Shown in pieces: positions 8,379 to 18,781 of a stretch of 64,000 nt of DNA. The DNA is from Aliterella atlantica CENA595. Lineage in GTDB: Bacteria > Cyanobacteriota > Cyanobacteriia > Cyanobacteriales > Chroococcidiopsidaceae. The notes below the pieces were generated by a model that was not told the DNA's origin, made no database searches, and saw only the letters and a list, made by a program, of their open reading frames with translations. The position numbers and the translations under genes were made by a program. The stretch lies in contig NZ_JYON01000012.1 of assembly GCF_000952155.1 (NCBI RefSeq), forward strand, positions 85,311 through 149,310. Direction: 5' to 3'. Within the stretch, counting starts at the first letter, position 1. Every line of letters starts with the position of its first letter.

Positions 8379-9779
8379 ATGAATCAAATTGACTTAGCTT
8401 TTACCCCAGCATTGGAACAAGCGCGGCTAATTCGCAATCGGGAAGTATCGCCGTTGGAGTTAGTAAATATATACCTAGAACGCATTCAACGGCTAGATAG
8501 TCAATTAGGTAGCTATTTTACAGTCATAGCTGAAAGTGCGATCGCTGATGCTCAGGCAAAAACAGAATTATTAGCTCAAAATAACTCAGAACTGCCGCCT
8601 TTTTTTGGCGTACCAATTACAATTAAAGACCTCAATTGTGTTGCTGGCGTGCGTTGTACTTATGGTTCTCCAGCACTTGCTCACAATATCGCCGATCGCG
8701 ATGATAATGTAGTAACCAAAATTAAACAGGCTGGGTTTATTATTTTAGGTAAAACGGCAACATCTGAGCTTGGTTCTTTTCCCTATACCGAACCTACTGG
8801 TTTTCCCCCTACTCGCAATCCTTGGAATTTAGACTATACTGCTGGCGGTTCTAGTGGTGGCGCTGCGGCGGCGTTAGCTGCGGGCTTGTGCGCTATTTCT
8901 CAAGGCTCAGATGCAGGTGGTTCGATACGTGGTCCAGCTTTTTGTTGCGGTTTGGTAGGAATTAAGCCTTCTAGGGGTAGGGTTTCCGATGCTCCTGTAG
9001 GCGATCGCATCAGCGGTGTAGCTGCTGTTGGTCCCATTGCTAGAACTGTTGCTGATGCGGCTGCTTTATTAGATGCAATTTCTGGCTATGTTACGGGCGA
9101 TCCTTATTGGCTACCTCAGCCAGAGACATCTTTTTATGCTGCCACTACTGCGCCGCCAAGTAATTTAAAAATTGCTTTTGCTACCAGTCTTGCACCTGTA
9201 GGCGAAGCTGAGAATGAAAGCAAGCAAGCGGTATTAGATACGGTTAAACTATTAACCCAATTAGGACATACAGTTGAGCCAGGTTGCCCCGATTTCACTG
9301 GCTTAATTGAACCATTTACTGCTGTTTGGCAGGCTGGCGTAGCTTATGCTGGTATCCCTAAAGAGGTGCTGCAACCGATGAATCAGTGGTTGTTGGCGCA
9401 AACAGGTGGGGCGGGCGATTATTTAAGGGCTGTGTCGCAAATGCAGGCGATCGCACGGCGGATTGTAGCTTTTTTCGATACTGTAGATGTGCTACTGCTA
9501 CCTACTTATATGCACCCGACGATTAAAGTTGGGGAGTGGGCAAATCTTAGCCCTGAAGAGACTTTCCAGAAAATTATTAGTTGGGTTGCACCTTGTCCGC
9601 CCTTTAACGCTACAGGACAACCTACAATCGCTTTGCCGACTGGTTTTGACTCTAGAGGTGTGCCGATTGGCATTCAGTTAATTGGTCGCCCTGCCTCTGA
9701 AGCGACTATTATTAGCCTTGCCGCCCAGTTGGATGCGGCTAAACCTGGGATTCAACAGCGCCCGCAGTTGGCGATTTGA
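8379..9779 (+). CDS. Amidase-signature-family amidase
   Basis: The protein has 466 residues from ATG 8379; an in-frame TTG at 8340 would add 13 residues that do not look family-like. The amidase-signature triad Ser-cisSer-Lys is recognisable: Lys in VPITIKDLN, and the Ser/Gly-rich loop GGSSGGAAAALAAG followed by GSDAGGSIR. Relatives hydrolyse diverse amides or form the GatA subunit. The lack of a GatB/GatC context and the form of the C-terminus favour a stand-alone amidase. It converges with ilvC over a hairpin terminator. Confidence 0.87.
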   Translation: MNQIDLAFTPALEQARLIRNREVSPLELVNIYLERIQRLDSQLGSYFTVIAESAIADAQAKTELLAQNNSELPPFFGVPITIKDLNCVAGVRCTYGSPALAHNIADRDDNVVTKIKQAGFIILGKTATSELGSFPYTEPTGFPPTRNPWNLDYTAGGSSGGAAAALAAGLCAISQGSDAGGSIRGPAFCCGLVGIKPSRGRVSDAPVGDRISGVAAVGPIARTVADAAALLDAISGYVTGDPYWLPQPETSFYAATTAPPSNLKIAFATSLAPVGEAENESKQAVLDTVKLLTQLGHTVEPGCPDFTGLIEPFTAVWQAGVAYAGIPKEVLQPMNQWLLAQTGGAGDYLRAVSQMQAIARRIVAFFDTVDVLLLPTYMHPTIKVGEWANLSPEETFQKIISWVAPCPPFNATGQPTIALPTGFDSRGVPIGIQLIGRPASEATIISLAAQLDAAKPGIQQRPQLAI

Positions 9780-9863
9780 ATTATTTAGGCGATCGGTTGG
9801 GGCGCAAATTGTCTTCTCCCTATGCTTTGCTATAATTTAGGGCGCAATGCATTGCGAAGGCAT

Positions 9864-9890
9864 TTTTGGGAAGAATCCTTCTTCCCAAAA
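9864..9890. terminator. Hairpin between convergent amidase and ilvC genes
   Basis: A 12-bp perfect inverted repeat (TTTTGGGAAGAA / TTCTTCCCAAAA) surrounds a 3-base loop, about 85 bases after the amidase stop and just beyond the ilvC stop. A-runs and T-runs at the arm ends would allow termination in both directions. Confidence 0.65.
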
Positions 9891-9907
9891 GATGCCGCCC
9901 CCTATGG

Positions 9908-11389
<1,482 letters not shown>

Positions 11390-11791
11390 CTATGCTGTAG
11401 CTTCTGCGGTGTCTTCTTCTCTATCTACCTGCTTTAAGCGAATGTGTTTGCGCCCTAAAGTAATTTCAAACTCATCTCCTGGTTGCAAACCCATTTGTTT
11501 TGTATAGGCTGAACCTATCAAGAGGTTAGAGTTGGACTGAACGCTAATTTTATAACTAGCACTGCGTCCACCCCGCCCATTTGAGCTTGTGGTACCGTCT
11601 AACTCAATGCCTTCTGCATCTATTAAGGCGTTGAGAAACTTCATCATATTGACCCGCTCGACACCGTTTTTAGTAACTGTGTAGTAGCCACACTCTTTCG
11701 CTTTTTCTTCTTTGCTGAGGTTTCCTAGCTCTTTGACTTTATCAAGGAGTTCTTGTCCTGCTAGTGGCTCTATTTTCTTCTTTTTATTCAT
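11390..11791 (-). CDS. AbrB-like transcriptional regulator, cyAbrB2 type
   Basis: This 133-residue protein belongs to the cyanobacterial AbrB family, which carries its DNA-binding AbrB fold at the C-terminus. Diagnostic stretches are KVKELGNLSKEEKAKECGYY, MMKFLNALIDAEGIELD and YTKQMGLQPGDEFEITLGRK. The MMKFLNALIDAEGI and GRGGRSASY segments match the cyAbrB2 branch (Synechocystis sll0822-like) rather than cyAbrB1. Family members regulate nitrogen, carbon and redox genes. The start at 11791 gives MNKKKKIEP, with GGGGAA nearby upstream; a longer frame to 11863 adds an unlikely 24 residues. The gene is isolated, with long spacers on both sides. Confidence 0.9.
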   Translation of the reverse strand: MNKKKKIEPLAGQELLDKVKELGNLSKEEKAKECGYYTVTKNGVERVNMMKFLNALIDAEGIELDGTTSSNGRGGRSASYKISVQSNSNLLIGSAYTKQMGLQPGDEFEITLGRKHIRLKQVDREEDTAEATA

Positions 11792-12376
11792 CAACTTAAA
11801 GGGGAAAACGAATGGTGAAGGATTAATTGCGTTCCATTTTAGCTTACAAAAGCTAAAGAGCAATATTCCTTAGCTTTTATATTAGCTTAGACAACTATAC
11901 TACACTGAAAATGCCATTATTTAATAATGTACAAATATGATTATTATTTGGCGAATTTATTGCTAGCAGCGCTAGGGATTGTCAAAAGTATATATAATTA
12001 TGTAAAAATAGTTTACTTCCTAAATCTGATTCAATCGCGCGATTGCAAGATTATTTAATCGTTACTAGATATAAACTAAAATTAACTGCCAAGAGACGTA
12101 AAGGCAAAGCTTGAGATATCTATCTTATTGATGGTAAGCGATCGCTTCTTCAGACAGAAGCACTACTAGAAGAGAAAATTAGTTTTATCTACCAAATCTT
12201 AAGTTTTGAGTTGAACGGCTTTGCTACAAAAACAAGCGAGTAGCACTAGACATGGCAAAATTGGGTTTACCTAGCAGTACAAGTAAGACGAACAAACAAA
12301 GAATCGAAAAAAAAGACCTAAAATTGCTTAAAAAAGAGATTAAAATTCACTAGCGCAACTTTTCGCTCTCTATTTA
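11792..12376. other. Intergenic region between cyAbrB2 and Rrf2-type genes
   Basis: About 585 bases lie between divergently oriented regulator genes. Around 12020-12110 a short open stretch on the plus strand (LQDYLIVTRYKLKLTAKRRK) ends in a stop and may be gene debris. I could not assign it. A GCGATCGC site lies at 12139. No clear RNA or terminator was seen. Confidence 0.4.
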
Positions 12377-12820
12377 ATGAAATTAACAACTCGCGGACAC
12401 TATAGCGTTAAAGCATTACTCGATTTAAGCTTGCAACCAAAGTCCGAGCCTGTAAGTGTAAAAGCGATCGCCCTGCGTCAAGATATCCCTGCGCCCTATT
12501 TAGAAAAACTGCTGATAGAGATGCGCCGCGCGGGGCTGGTACAATCGATTCGCGGTGCAGCAGGTGGCTACAGATTGGCAATGTCGCCAGAAAAAATCTT
12601 GCTAGGACAAATTTTAGAAGCAGTGGGGGAAACTATTGAACCTTTACCTCGCCATAGCCCAACAGAAACTCAAGCTGAGGACTGGGTGACGTTTACTCTG
12701 TGGAAAAGATTGCACCAAAAACTCAAAGAAGCGCTGTATGCTATAACTCTTGCCGATCTGTATTACGATGCTCGTAGTTGGCAAGCTTCTCAAGGTGAGG
12801 CGACGAGTTTTGTAGTTTAG
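12377..12820 (+). CDS. Rrf2-family transcriptional regulator
   Basis: The product has 147 residues. The N-terminal winged helix-turn-helix has the family form MKLTTRGHYSVKALLDLSL, and the wing reads SIRGAAGGYRLAMSPEKI. The three cysteines that hold the Fe-S cluster in IscR/NsrR are absent, so it probably does not sense redox through a cluster. The C-terminal region (LADLYYDARSW) is typical of cyanobacterial members. The cobD frame begins right after it with almost no spacer, suggesting a transcriptional unit. The target is unknown. Confidence 0.85.
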   Translation: MKLTTRGHYSVKALLDLSLQPKSEPVSVKAIALRQDIPAPYLEKLLIEMRRAGLVQSIRGAAGGYRLAMSPEKILLGQILEAVGETIEPLPRHSPTETQAEDWVTFTLWKRLHQKLKEALYAITLADLYYDARSWQASQGEATSFVV

Positions 12821-12851
12821 TAGGTGAGGGGATAAGGGGGACTACAGGGGG

Positions 12852-13823
12852 ATCTCAATCATTATTCTTCTCGTTGCTGCTGTCTTAGATTATCTCATTG
12901 GCGATCCTTGGCATTGGCTGCATCCAGTGCAGGTTATGGGTTGGACGATTAGCCAGTGGACTAAGTTTACACTAAAATACTGCGATCGCCCTGTTTTACA
13001 ACGCTGTAGTGGTGTTGGAATGGGTTTGACTGTGATTATCGGTAGTGGTGTGTTGGGTTGGTTAATTGTGCGGGGTGCGAGTTTAGTTCATCCTTTGTTT
13101 GGCATTGTTACACACAGTATTATGCTGGCTAGTTGTTTTGCAACTAGAAGTTTGCGAAATTCGGCGCAGGATGTCTTGCAAGCTTTGAACTGTGGGAATT
13201 TAGAACAGGCTCGGACTAAGTTAAGTTTGTTTGTGGGTAGAGATACGCAAAACCTATCTGAAGCAGAAATATTAAGAGCGGTAATGGAGACAGTAACAGA
13301 GAATGCTACTGATGGGGCGATTTCTCCTTTGTTTTATGCAATTATTGGGGCATTTATCCCGACTGTTGGTAGCGTTCCCTTGGCTTTAGCCTACAAAGCT
13401 GCTAGTACCTTAGATTCGATGGTTGGCTACCGCAGCGCACCTTACACATATATTGGCTGGTTTAGCGCTCGGTTAGAAGATTATTTGACTTGGTTGCCTT
13501 GTCGATTAAATGTATTTACTCTGGCATTATTATCAGGTAAGCCTATAAAGGTGTGGAACATTTGTCGCCGAGATGCGGTTAAAGATCCAAGTCCTAATTC
13601 TGGTTGGAGTGAATGCGCTTATGCAGTGGTATTAGGCGTGCAAGTAGGTGGAATCAATTGGTATGGCGGGGTTGCAAAATCTAAACCACTACTTGGAGAT
13701 GCAATTTATCCGATTACTGTAGTGCGAGTAGAACAAGCTTTGGCACTAACGCGCTATTGTTTTTTGATTTGGCTCGTAATTGCGTTAATTTTGCTATTAG
13801 CTATTTCAACAATTACCTCCTAA
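12852..13823 (+). CDS. cobD: Adenosylcobinamide-phosphate synthase (CobD/CbiB), start uncertain
   Basis: This integral membrane enzyme joins the aminopropanol arm to adenosylcobyric acid late in cobalamin synthesis. Conserved motifs include VTENATDGAISPLFYA, YKAASTLDSMVGYR and DPSPNSGWSECAYA. The family's N-terminal motif (LDYLIGDPWHWLHPVQVMGW) is present in frame, but there is no ATG, GTG or TTG ahead of it after the in-frame stop at 12825-12827. The first standard codon, GTG 12927, would cut the motif. I place the start at ATC 12852 as a best guess, because AGGGGG stretches lie just upstream and the product would then be 323 residues, near the usual length. Confidence 0.82.
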   Translation: MSIIILLVAAVLDYLIGDPWHWLHPVQVMGWTISQWTKFTLKYCDRPVLQRCSGVGMGLTVIIGSGVLGWLIVRGASLVHPLFGIVTHSIMLASCFATRSLRNSAQDVLQALNCGNLEQARTKLSLFVGRDTQNLSEAEILRAVMETVTENATDGAISPLFYAIIGAFIPTVGSVPLALAYKAASTLDSMVGYRSAPYTYIGWFSARLEDYLTWLPCRLNVFTLALLSGKPIKVWNICRRDAVKDPSPNSGWSECAYAVVLGVQVGGINWYGGVAKSKPLLGDAIYPITVVRVEQALALTRYCFLIWLVIALILLLAISTITS

Positions 13824-13842
13824 TAGGTAGGAAGTTATCTTT

Positions 13843-14379
13843 ATGGCTGCTAAAGTCGTTGAAATTTTATCCTCTGAGGAAATCCGACGGACTATGACTC
13901 GCCTCGCCTCGCAAGTAATCGAACGCTCCCGCGACTTGTCAACGCTGGTAATTTTGGGGATCTATACTAGAGGAGTGTTTTTAGCACACCAGTTAGCACG
14001 ACAAATAGAAGTGCTAGAAGGTGTAACTGTGCCAGTAGGAGCTTTAGATATTACATTTTACCGCGATGACTTAGACCAAATTGGAGTCAGGACTCCAGCC
14101 AAATCTGAGATTGCTTTTGACTTGACTGGAAAAACAGTTTTGCTCGTAGATGATGTAATTTACAAAGGGCGGACGATTCGTGCTGCCTTAAATGCAGTCA
14201 ATGATTATGGTAGACCTTCTACTATTTGGCTAGCTGTACTCGTAGATAGAGGTCATCGGGAAGTACCAATTCACCCTGACTTTACGGGAAAAAAACTGCC
14301 TACTGCTAAAGAAGAAAAAGTTAAAGTTTACTTACAAGATTTGGATGCACGAGATGCAGTGGAGTTGATTAGTAGTTAG
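13843..14379 (+). CDS. pyrR: PyrR bifunctional pyr regulator / uracil phosphoribosyltransferase
   Basis: This 178-residue type I phosphoribosyltransferase carries the PRPP loop [20 protein letters not shown]. In Firmicutes PyrR attenuates the pyr operon by binding mRNA. In cyanobacteria the regulatory role is less clear and UPRT activity is possible. The N-terminal [20 protein letters not shown] and the late [20 protein letters not shown] motif fit PyrR rather than Upp. It sits 19 bases after cobD in the same direction and is probably co-transcribed. No pyr genes are adjacent. Confidence 0.9.
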   Translation: MAAKVVEILSSEEIRRTMTRLASQVIERSRDLSTLVILGIYTRGVFLAHQLARQIEVLEGVTVPVGALDITFYRDDLDQIGVRTPAKSEIAFDLTGKTVLLVDDVIYKGRTIRAALNAVNDYGRPSTIWLAVLVDRGHREVPIHPDFTGKKLPTAKEEKVKVYLQDLDARDAVELISS

Positions 14380-14440
14380 TTATGGTGGTAGTAACTTTAC
14401 TTCAGCGTCACACTATATAAAACTAGATCGATCTTTAGGT

Positions 14441-15961
14441 ATGCAAACTCTCGACAAGACTCATCCTATCCAAGAACTGAGAACTCGCCTAGCCGAAATT
14501 AATGATATAGAATCAGCCGCCTCTTTACTTTACTGGGATCAAGCAACTTATATGCCTCCTGGTGGTGCAGCAGCGCGGGGAAGACAAATGGCTACCCTCA
14601 GACATATTGCCCATACTAAGTTTACCGATCCAGCTATAGGACAACTACTAGAAGATTTGCGCGAATATGAAAGTAGCTTGCCTTATGATGCTGATGAAGC
14701 TAGTTTAATCCGCGTCACGCGCTTAGACTACGATCGCTTAGTCAAAATTCCCCCAGCTTTTACCGCCAAATTCTCTCAGCATAGCGCTGATGCTTACGAA
14801 GCTTGGGCGAAAGCGCGACCGGAAAATAACTTTGCTGCTGTTGCACCTTACTTAGAAAAAACCTTAGAACTGAGTCGGGAAATGGCGAACTTTTTTCCTG
14901 GCTACCAACATATTGCCGATCCCCTGATTGATGAATCAGATTATGGCATGAATGCTGAATCTGTACGAGCGCTATTTGCTCAACTACGCCAGCAATTAGT
15001 ACCAATTGTAGATGCGATCGCATCTCAACCGATTACTGATGCTACAGCTTTGCACCAACACTATAGCGAACCCGAACAACTAGCATTTAGTCTCGAAGTT
15101 ATCAAACAACTAGGTTATGACTTTCATCGGGGAAGACAAGATCAAACATTGCACCCGTTTATGACTAAATTCTCTACTGGGGATGTACGCATTACTACCC
15201 GCGTTCGGGAAAATGACTTAAATGAAGGGTTATTTAGCACCATTCACGAAACTGGACACGCTTTGTACGAGCAAGGTATAGCCCGCGATTTTGAAGCTAC
15301 ACCCTTAGCGGGTGGTACTTCTTCAGGCGTTCACGAAAGTCAATCGCGGTTGTGGGAAAATTTGGTAGGACGCAGCCGCAATTTTTGGGAATTTTGCTAT
15401 CCTCAGTTGCAAGCGGCTTTTCCGCAGCAGTTAAAACAGGTTTCTTTGGATACTTTTTATCGGGGGATCAATAAAGTCGAGCGCAGTTTGATTCGTACTG
15501 ATGCTGATGAAGTTACCTATAATCTACACGTCATGATTCGCTTCGACTTGGAGTTAGCATTACTTGAAGGCAAACTAGCAGTCAAAGACTTACCCGCAGC
15601 ATGGAACGATCGCTATCAATCCGATCTAGGGATTGTACCACCTAGCGATACTAATGGCGTATTGCAAGACGTGCATTGGTACGGCGGTACGATTGGCGGA
15701 GTGTTTCAAGGTTATACGCTGGGTAACTTGATGAGCGCTCAATTTTTTGAAGCGGCTTTGCAAGCACATCCAGAAATTCCTCAGCAAATTAGGCAAGGCA
15801 ATTTTAAAGTGCTGCACGATTGGCTCAAACAAAATATCTACCAACACGGACGCAAGTACACCGCCGCCGAAATAGTCGAAAAAGTTACACTTCAGCCTTT
15901 GAGTATCGAGCCATTTATTCGTTACATCAAAGGTAAATTTGGCGAACTGTATAATTTTTAG
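14441..15961 (+). CDS. M32-family metallocarboxypeptidase
   Basis: The product has 506 residues and resembles thermostable carboxypeptidase 1 (Taq). The zinc motif HETGH is at 269-273 (H269, E270, H273). Other M32 signatures are DVRITTRVREND (about 248-259), HESQSRLWEN and the C-terminal YQSDLGIVPPSDTNGVLQDVHW. The enzyme removes C-terminal residues with broad specificity except next to proline, and is cytosolic (no signal peptide). It lies downstream of pyrR by 61 bases. Its 3' edge touches an inverted-repeat element. Confidence 0.93.
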   Translation: MQTLDKTHPIQELRTRLAEINDIESAASLLYWDQATYMPPGGAAARGRQMATLRHIAHTKFTDPAIGQLLEDLREYESSLPYDADEASLIRVTRLDYDRLVKIPPAFTAKFSQHSADAYEAWAKARPENNFAAVAPYLEKTLELSREMANFFPGYQHIADPLIDESDYGMNAESVRALFAQLRQQLVPIVDAIASQPITDATALHQHYSEPEQLAFSLEVIKQLGYDFHRGRQDQTLHPFMTKFSTGDVRITTRVRENDLNEGLFSTIHETGHALYEQGIARDFEATPLAGGTSSGVHESQSRLWENLVGRSRNFWEFCYPQLQAAFPQQLKQVSLDTFYRGINKVERSLIRTDADEVTYNLHVMIRFDLELALLEGKLAVKDLPAAWNDRYQSDLGIVPPSDTNGVLQDVHWYGGTIGGVFQGYTLGNLMSAQFFEAALQAHPEIPQQIRQGNFKVLHDWLKQNIYQHGRKYTAAEIVEKVTLQPLSIEPFIRYIKGKFGELYNF

Positions 15962-16229
15962 ACAGTGACCAGTTATGTCAGTGACCAGTTACCAGTAACC
16001 AGTGACCAGGTAAAAGAGAAATAGGAAAATACTACCAAATCGAGGAGATAATAACTGCAAAATAGTCGCGGTTACACCAAAAACACTCTTGCCCTTGTAT
16101 CTGATAACCACTAAATGCTCATGATGAGATAGTAAATCTCTCAGATAATTAACACTGGTTCTTAACTGGTCACTGGTCACTGGTCACTGGTCACTGACAT
16201 AACTGGTCACTGACATAACTGGTCACTGT
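15962..16229. mobile_element. 268-bp MITE-like element with 30-bp perfect inverted repeats made of CCAGTGA units
   Basis: Bases 15962-15991 and 16200-16229 are exact reverse complements (30 bp). Each arm contains GTGACCAGTTATGTCAGTGA-type heptamers. Extra CCAGTAA/CCAGTGA units follow inside the left arm, and TCACTGG units precede the right arm. The inner minus-strand frame (15989-16180, 63 codons) contains TSVNYLRDLLSHHEHLVVIR, which resembles the start of Phd/YefM antitoxins. It may be a captured fragment. The element sits directly behind the M32 peptidase gene and ahead of sucrose synthase. Confidence 0.65.
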
Positions 16230-16318
16230 AGAAGTTTTGCCACCCCTGAGAAGGAAGTAAGATTCAGTAACGTTTTGTAAATTGCTAGTTTAAGAGTTAT
16301 TAATGTTTGGAGGGATTG

Positions 16319-18742
16319 ATGTCGCCAGAATTGATTCAAAATGTGATTGATAGTGACGAAAAAAGTGATTTGCGCTCTTTTATTAGCGAACTACGCCACC
16401 AAGAAAAACAGTATTTGTTGCGTAACGATATCCTGAATGCTTACAGAGAGTATTGCAGCAAGTATCAAAAGCCACCTGAATTTTATCAATCTTCTAATTT
16501 AGGGAAGTTAATTTACTACACGCAAGAAATCATCCGCGAAGATGGCAACATTTGCCTAATTATTCGCTCTAAAATCGCCAGTCAAGAAGTGTATAGATTG
16601 ACAGAAGAGTTGAATATTGAGCAATTGGCAGTAGAAGAACTGTTAGATGTGCGCGATCGCTTTGTCAATCATTATCACCCCAATGAGGGCGACATATTAG
16701 AACTAGATTTTCAGCCGTTTTACGATTATACCCCGACAATCCGCGATCCTAAAAATATTGGTAAGGGCGTACAATTTCTTAATCGTTATTTATCTAGCAA
16801 ATTATTTCAAGATCCCAAACAATGGCTGGAAAGTTTATTTAACTTTTTACGGTTGCATAAATATGACTCGATGCCATTGTTGATCAATGGTAGAATTCAA
16901 TCGCAGCAGCAACTTTCCGAACAAATCAAGAAAGCCTTAACATTTGTAGCGGATCTGGAAATTGACGAACCCTACGAAAAGTTCCGCTTCGTCTTGCAAT
17001 TGATGGGCTTTGAAGCAGGCTGGGGAAACACTGCTGGGCGCGTACGAGAGACTTTAGAAATTTTAGATGAATTGATCGATTCTCCCGATCACCAAACTCT
17101 AGAAGCCTTTATTTCCCGCATTCCGATGGTGTTTAGGATTGTTCTGGTATCGCCTCATGGTTGGTTTGGACAAGAAGGAGTTTTGGGACGACCGGATACA
17201 GGCGGTCAGGTAGTTTACGTTTTAGATCAGGCAAAAAGTCTAGAAAAGCAATTGCAAGAAGATGTCAGTTTAGCTGGTTTGGATGGCTTAGGCGTACAGC
17301 CAAAAGTAATTATTTTAACACGCTTGATTCCTAACAGTGATGGTACTCTTTGCAACCAAAGATTAGAGAAAGTCCATAACACAGATAATGCTTGGATTTT
17401 GCGCGTACCGTTGCGGGAATTTAATCCTAATATGACGCAAAACTGGATTTCTCGCTTTGAATTTTGGCCCTATTTAGAAACTTATGCTATAGACGCAGAA
17501 AAAGAGTTATTAGCAGAGTTTAAAGGAGCGCCAGATTTAATTGTTGGTAATTATTCTGATGGTAACTTGGTAGCATTTTTGCTATCCCGACGGTTGAAAG
17601 TGACGCAGTGTAATATTGCTCATGCTTTAGAAAAGTCGAAATACTTATTTAGCAATCTTTACTGGCAAGAACTTGATGATAAATATCATTTTTCCTTACA
17701 GTTTACTGCCGATTTAATTGCTATGAATGCAGCAAATTTTATTATTAGCAGCACATATCAAGAAATTGTCGGTACGCCTGACAGTGTAGGACAGTATGAA
17801 TCATATAAGTGTTTTACTATGCCAGAGTTGTATCATGTAGTTGATGGCATTGAATTGTTTAGTCCTAAGTTCAACGTCGTCCCGCCAGGGGTAAATGAAG
17901 CTGCTTATTTTCCCTATTCGCGGATGGAAGATCGGGTAATAAGCGATCGCGAACAGCTAGAAGATATGCTATTTACTCTAGAAGATCCAGCGCAAATATT
18001 TGGCAAACTTGACGATCCTAATAAACGCCCAATCTTTTCAATGGCGCGGCTGGACAGAATCAAAAATCTAACTGGACTTGCCGAATGTTTTGGTAAAAGC
18101 GAAGCATTGCAAGAACATTGCAATTTAATTTTAGTTGCTGGTAAATTGCGGGTAGAAGAATCAGGAGATAACGAAGAACGCGACGAAATTGAAAAACTCT
18201 ACCACATTATAGAGCAGTACAATTTGTATGGCAAAATTCGTTGGTTAGGAGTGCGTCTATCTAAAAGTCAATCTGGAGAAATTTACCGCGTAATTGCCGA
18301 TCATCAAGGTATATTTGTCCAGCCTGCTTTATTTGAAGCTTTTGGATTGACGATTTTGGAAGCAATGATTTCAGGATTGCCAACTTTTGCAACTCAATTT
18401 GGCGGACCTTTAGAAATTATCCAAAATAAAACCAACGGATTTTATATCAATCCTACGAACTTAGAAGAAACTGCCGAAAGAATCCTTGATTTTGTTACCA
18501 AATGCGACCAAAATCCTAATTATTGGTATGAGATTTCTACGCGGGCTATTGATAGGGTTTATAGCACCTATACCTGGAAAATTCACACTACAAAGCTCTT
18601 GACTTTAGCGCGAATTTATGGATTTTGGAATTTTACATCCAAGGAAAACCGCGAAGACTTGCTGCGTTATATTGAGGCATTGTTCTACTTAATCTACAAG
18701 CCAAAAGCGCAAGCCTTATTAGCAGAACACCAGCACCGTTAA
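16319..18742 (+). CDS. sus: Sucrose synthase
   Basis: The 807-residue product is a GT4-family retaining glycosyltransferase that interconverts sucrose plus a nucleoside diphosphate with NDP-glucose and fructose. The glycosyltransferase part begins near residue 270 with SPHGWFGQEGVLGRPDTGGQ. The donor site shows ARLDRIKNLTGLAECF and the E-x7-E region EAFGLTILEAMISGLP. The first 270 residues match the regulatory N-domain of plant and cyanobacterial enzymes. ATG 16319 is chosen because GGAGG lies 5 bases upstream. In cyanobacteria the enzyme mainly cleaves sucrose and links it to glycogen or polysaccharide synthesis. Confidence 0.95.
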   Translation: MSPELIQNVIDSDEKSDLRSFISELRHQEKQYLLRNDILNAYREYCSKYQKPPEFYQSSNLGKLIYYTQEIIREDGNICLIIRSKIASQEVYRLTEELNIEQLAVEELLDVRDRFVNHYHPNEGDILELDFQPFYDYTPTIRDPKNIGKGVQFLNRYLSSKLFQDPKQWLESLFNFLRLHKYDSMPLLINGRIQSQQQLSEQIKKALTFVADLEIDEPYEKFRFVLQLMGFEAGWGNTAGRVRETLEILDELIDSPDHQTLEAFISRIPMVFRIVLVSPHGWFGQEGVLGRPDTGGQVVYVLDQAKSLEKQLQEDVSLAGLDGLGVQPKVIILTRLIPNSDGTLCNQRLEKVHNTDNAWILRVPLREFNPNMTQNWISRFEFWPYLETYAIDAEKELLAEFKGAPDLIVGNYSDGNLVAFLLSRRLKVTQCNIAHALEKSKYLFSNLYWQELDDKYHFSLQFTADLIAMNAANFIISSTYQEIVGTPDSVGQYESYKCFTMPELYHVVDGIELFSPKFNVVPPGVNEAAYFPYSRMEDRVISDREQLEDMLFTLEDPAQIFGKLDDPNKRPIFSMARLDRIKNLTGLAECFGKSEALQEHCNLILVAGKLRVEESGDNEERDEIEKLYHIIEQYNLYGKIRWLGVRLSKSQSGEIYRVIADHQGIFVQPALFEAFGLTILEAMISGLPTFATQFGGPLEIIQNKTNGFYINPTNLEETAERILDFVTKCDQNPNYWYEISTRAIDRVYSTYTWKIHTTKLLTLARIYGFWNFTSKENREDLLRYIEALFYLIYKPKAQALLAEHQHR

Positions 18743-18752
18743 CACTAGAGAT

Positions 18753-18781
18753 GTAGGGTTCGTTTTGAAAACGCACCCTAC
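18753..18781. repeat. GTAGGGTGCGTT-type palindrome, copy 1 (one mismatch)
   Basis: A 29-base palindrome with arms GTAGGGTTCGTTTT / AAAACGCACCCTAC and one mismatch. It lies between the convergent sucrose synthase and cax genes, and the cax stop codon falls within it. Related copies are at 34508 and 45617. It could help end both transcripts. Confidence 0.75.

Noticed and set aside
14760..15023. 87-codon minus-strand frame opposite the M32 peptidase gene
   Set aside because: Shadow of a strongly conserved metallopeptidase gene. No independent signals.
15962..16229. CRISPR-like appearance of regular CCAGTGA repeats
   Set aside because: Units are 7 bases with no spacers and are arranged in inverted blocks. 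They are STRR-type repeats, not CRISPR, and no cas gene is near.
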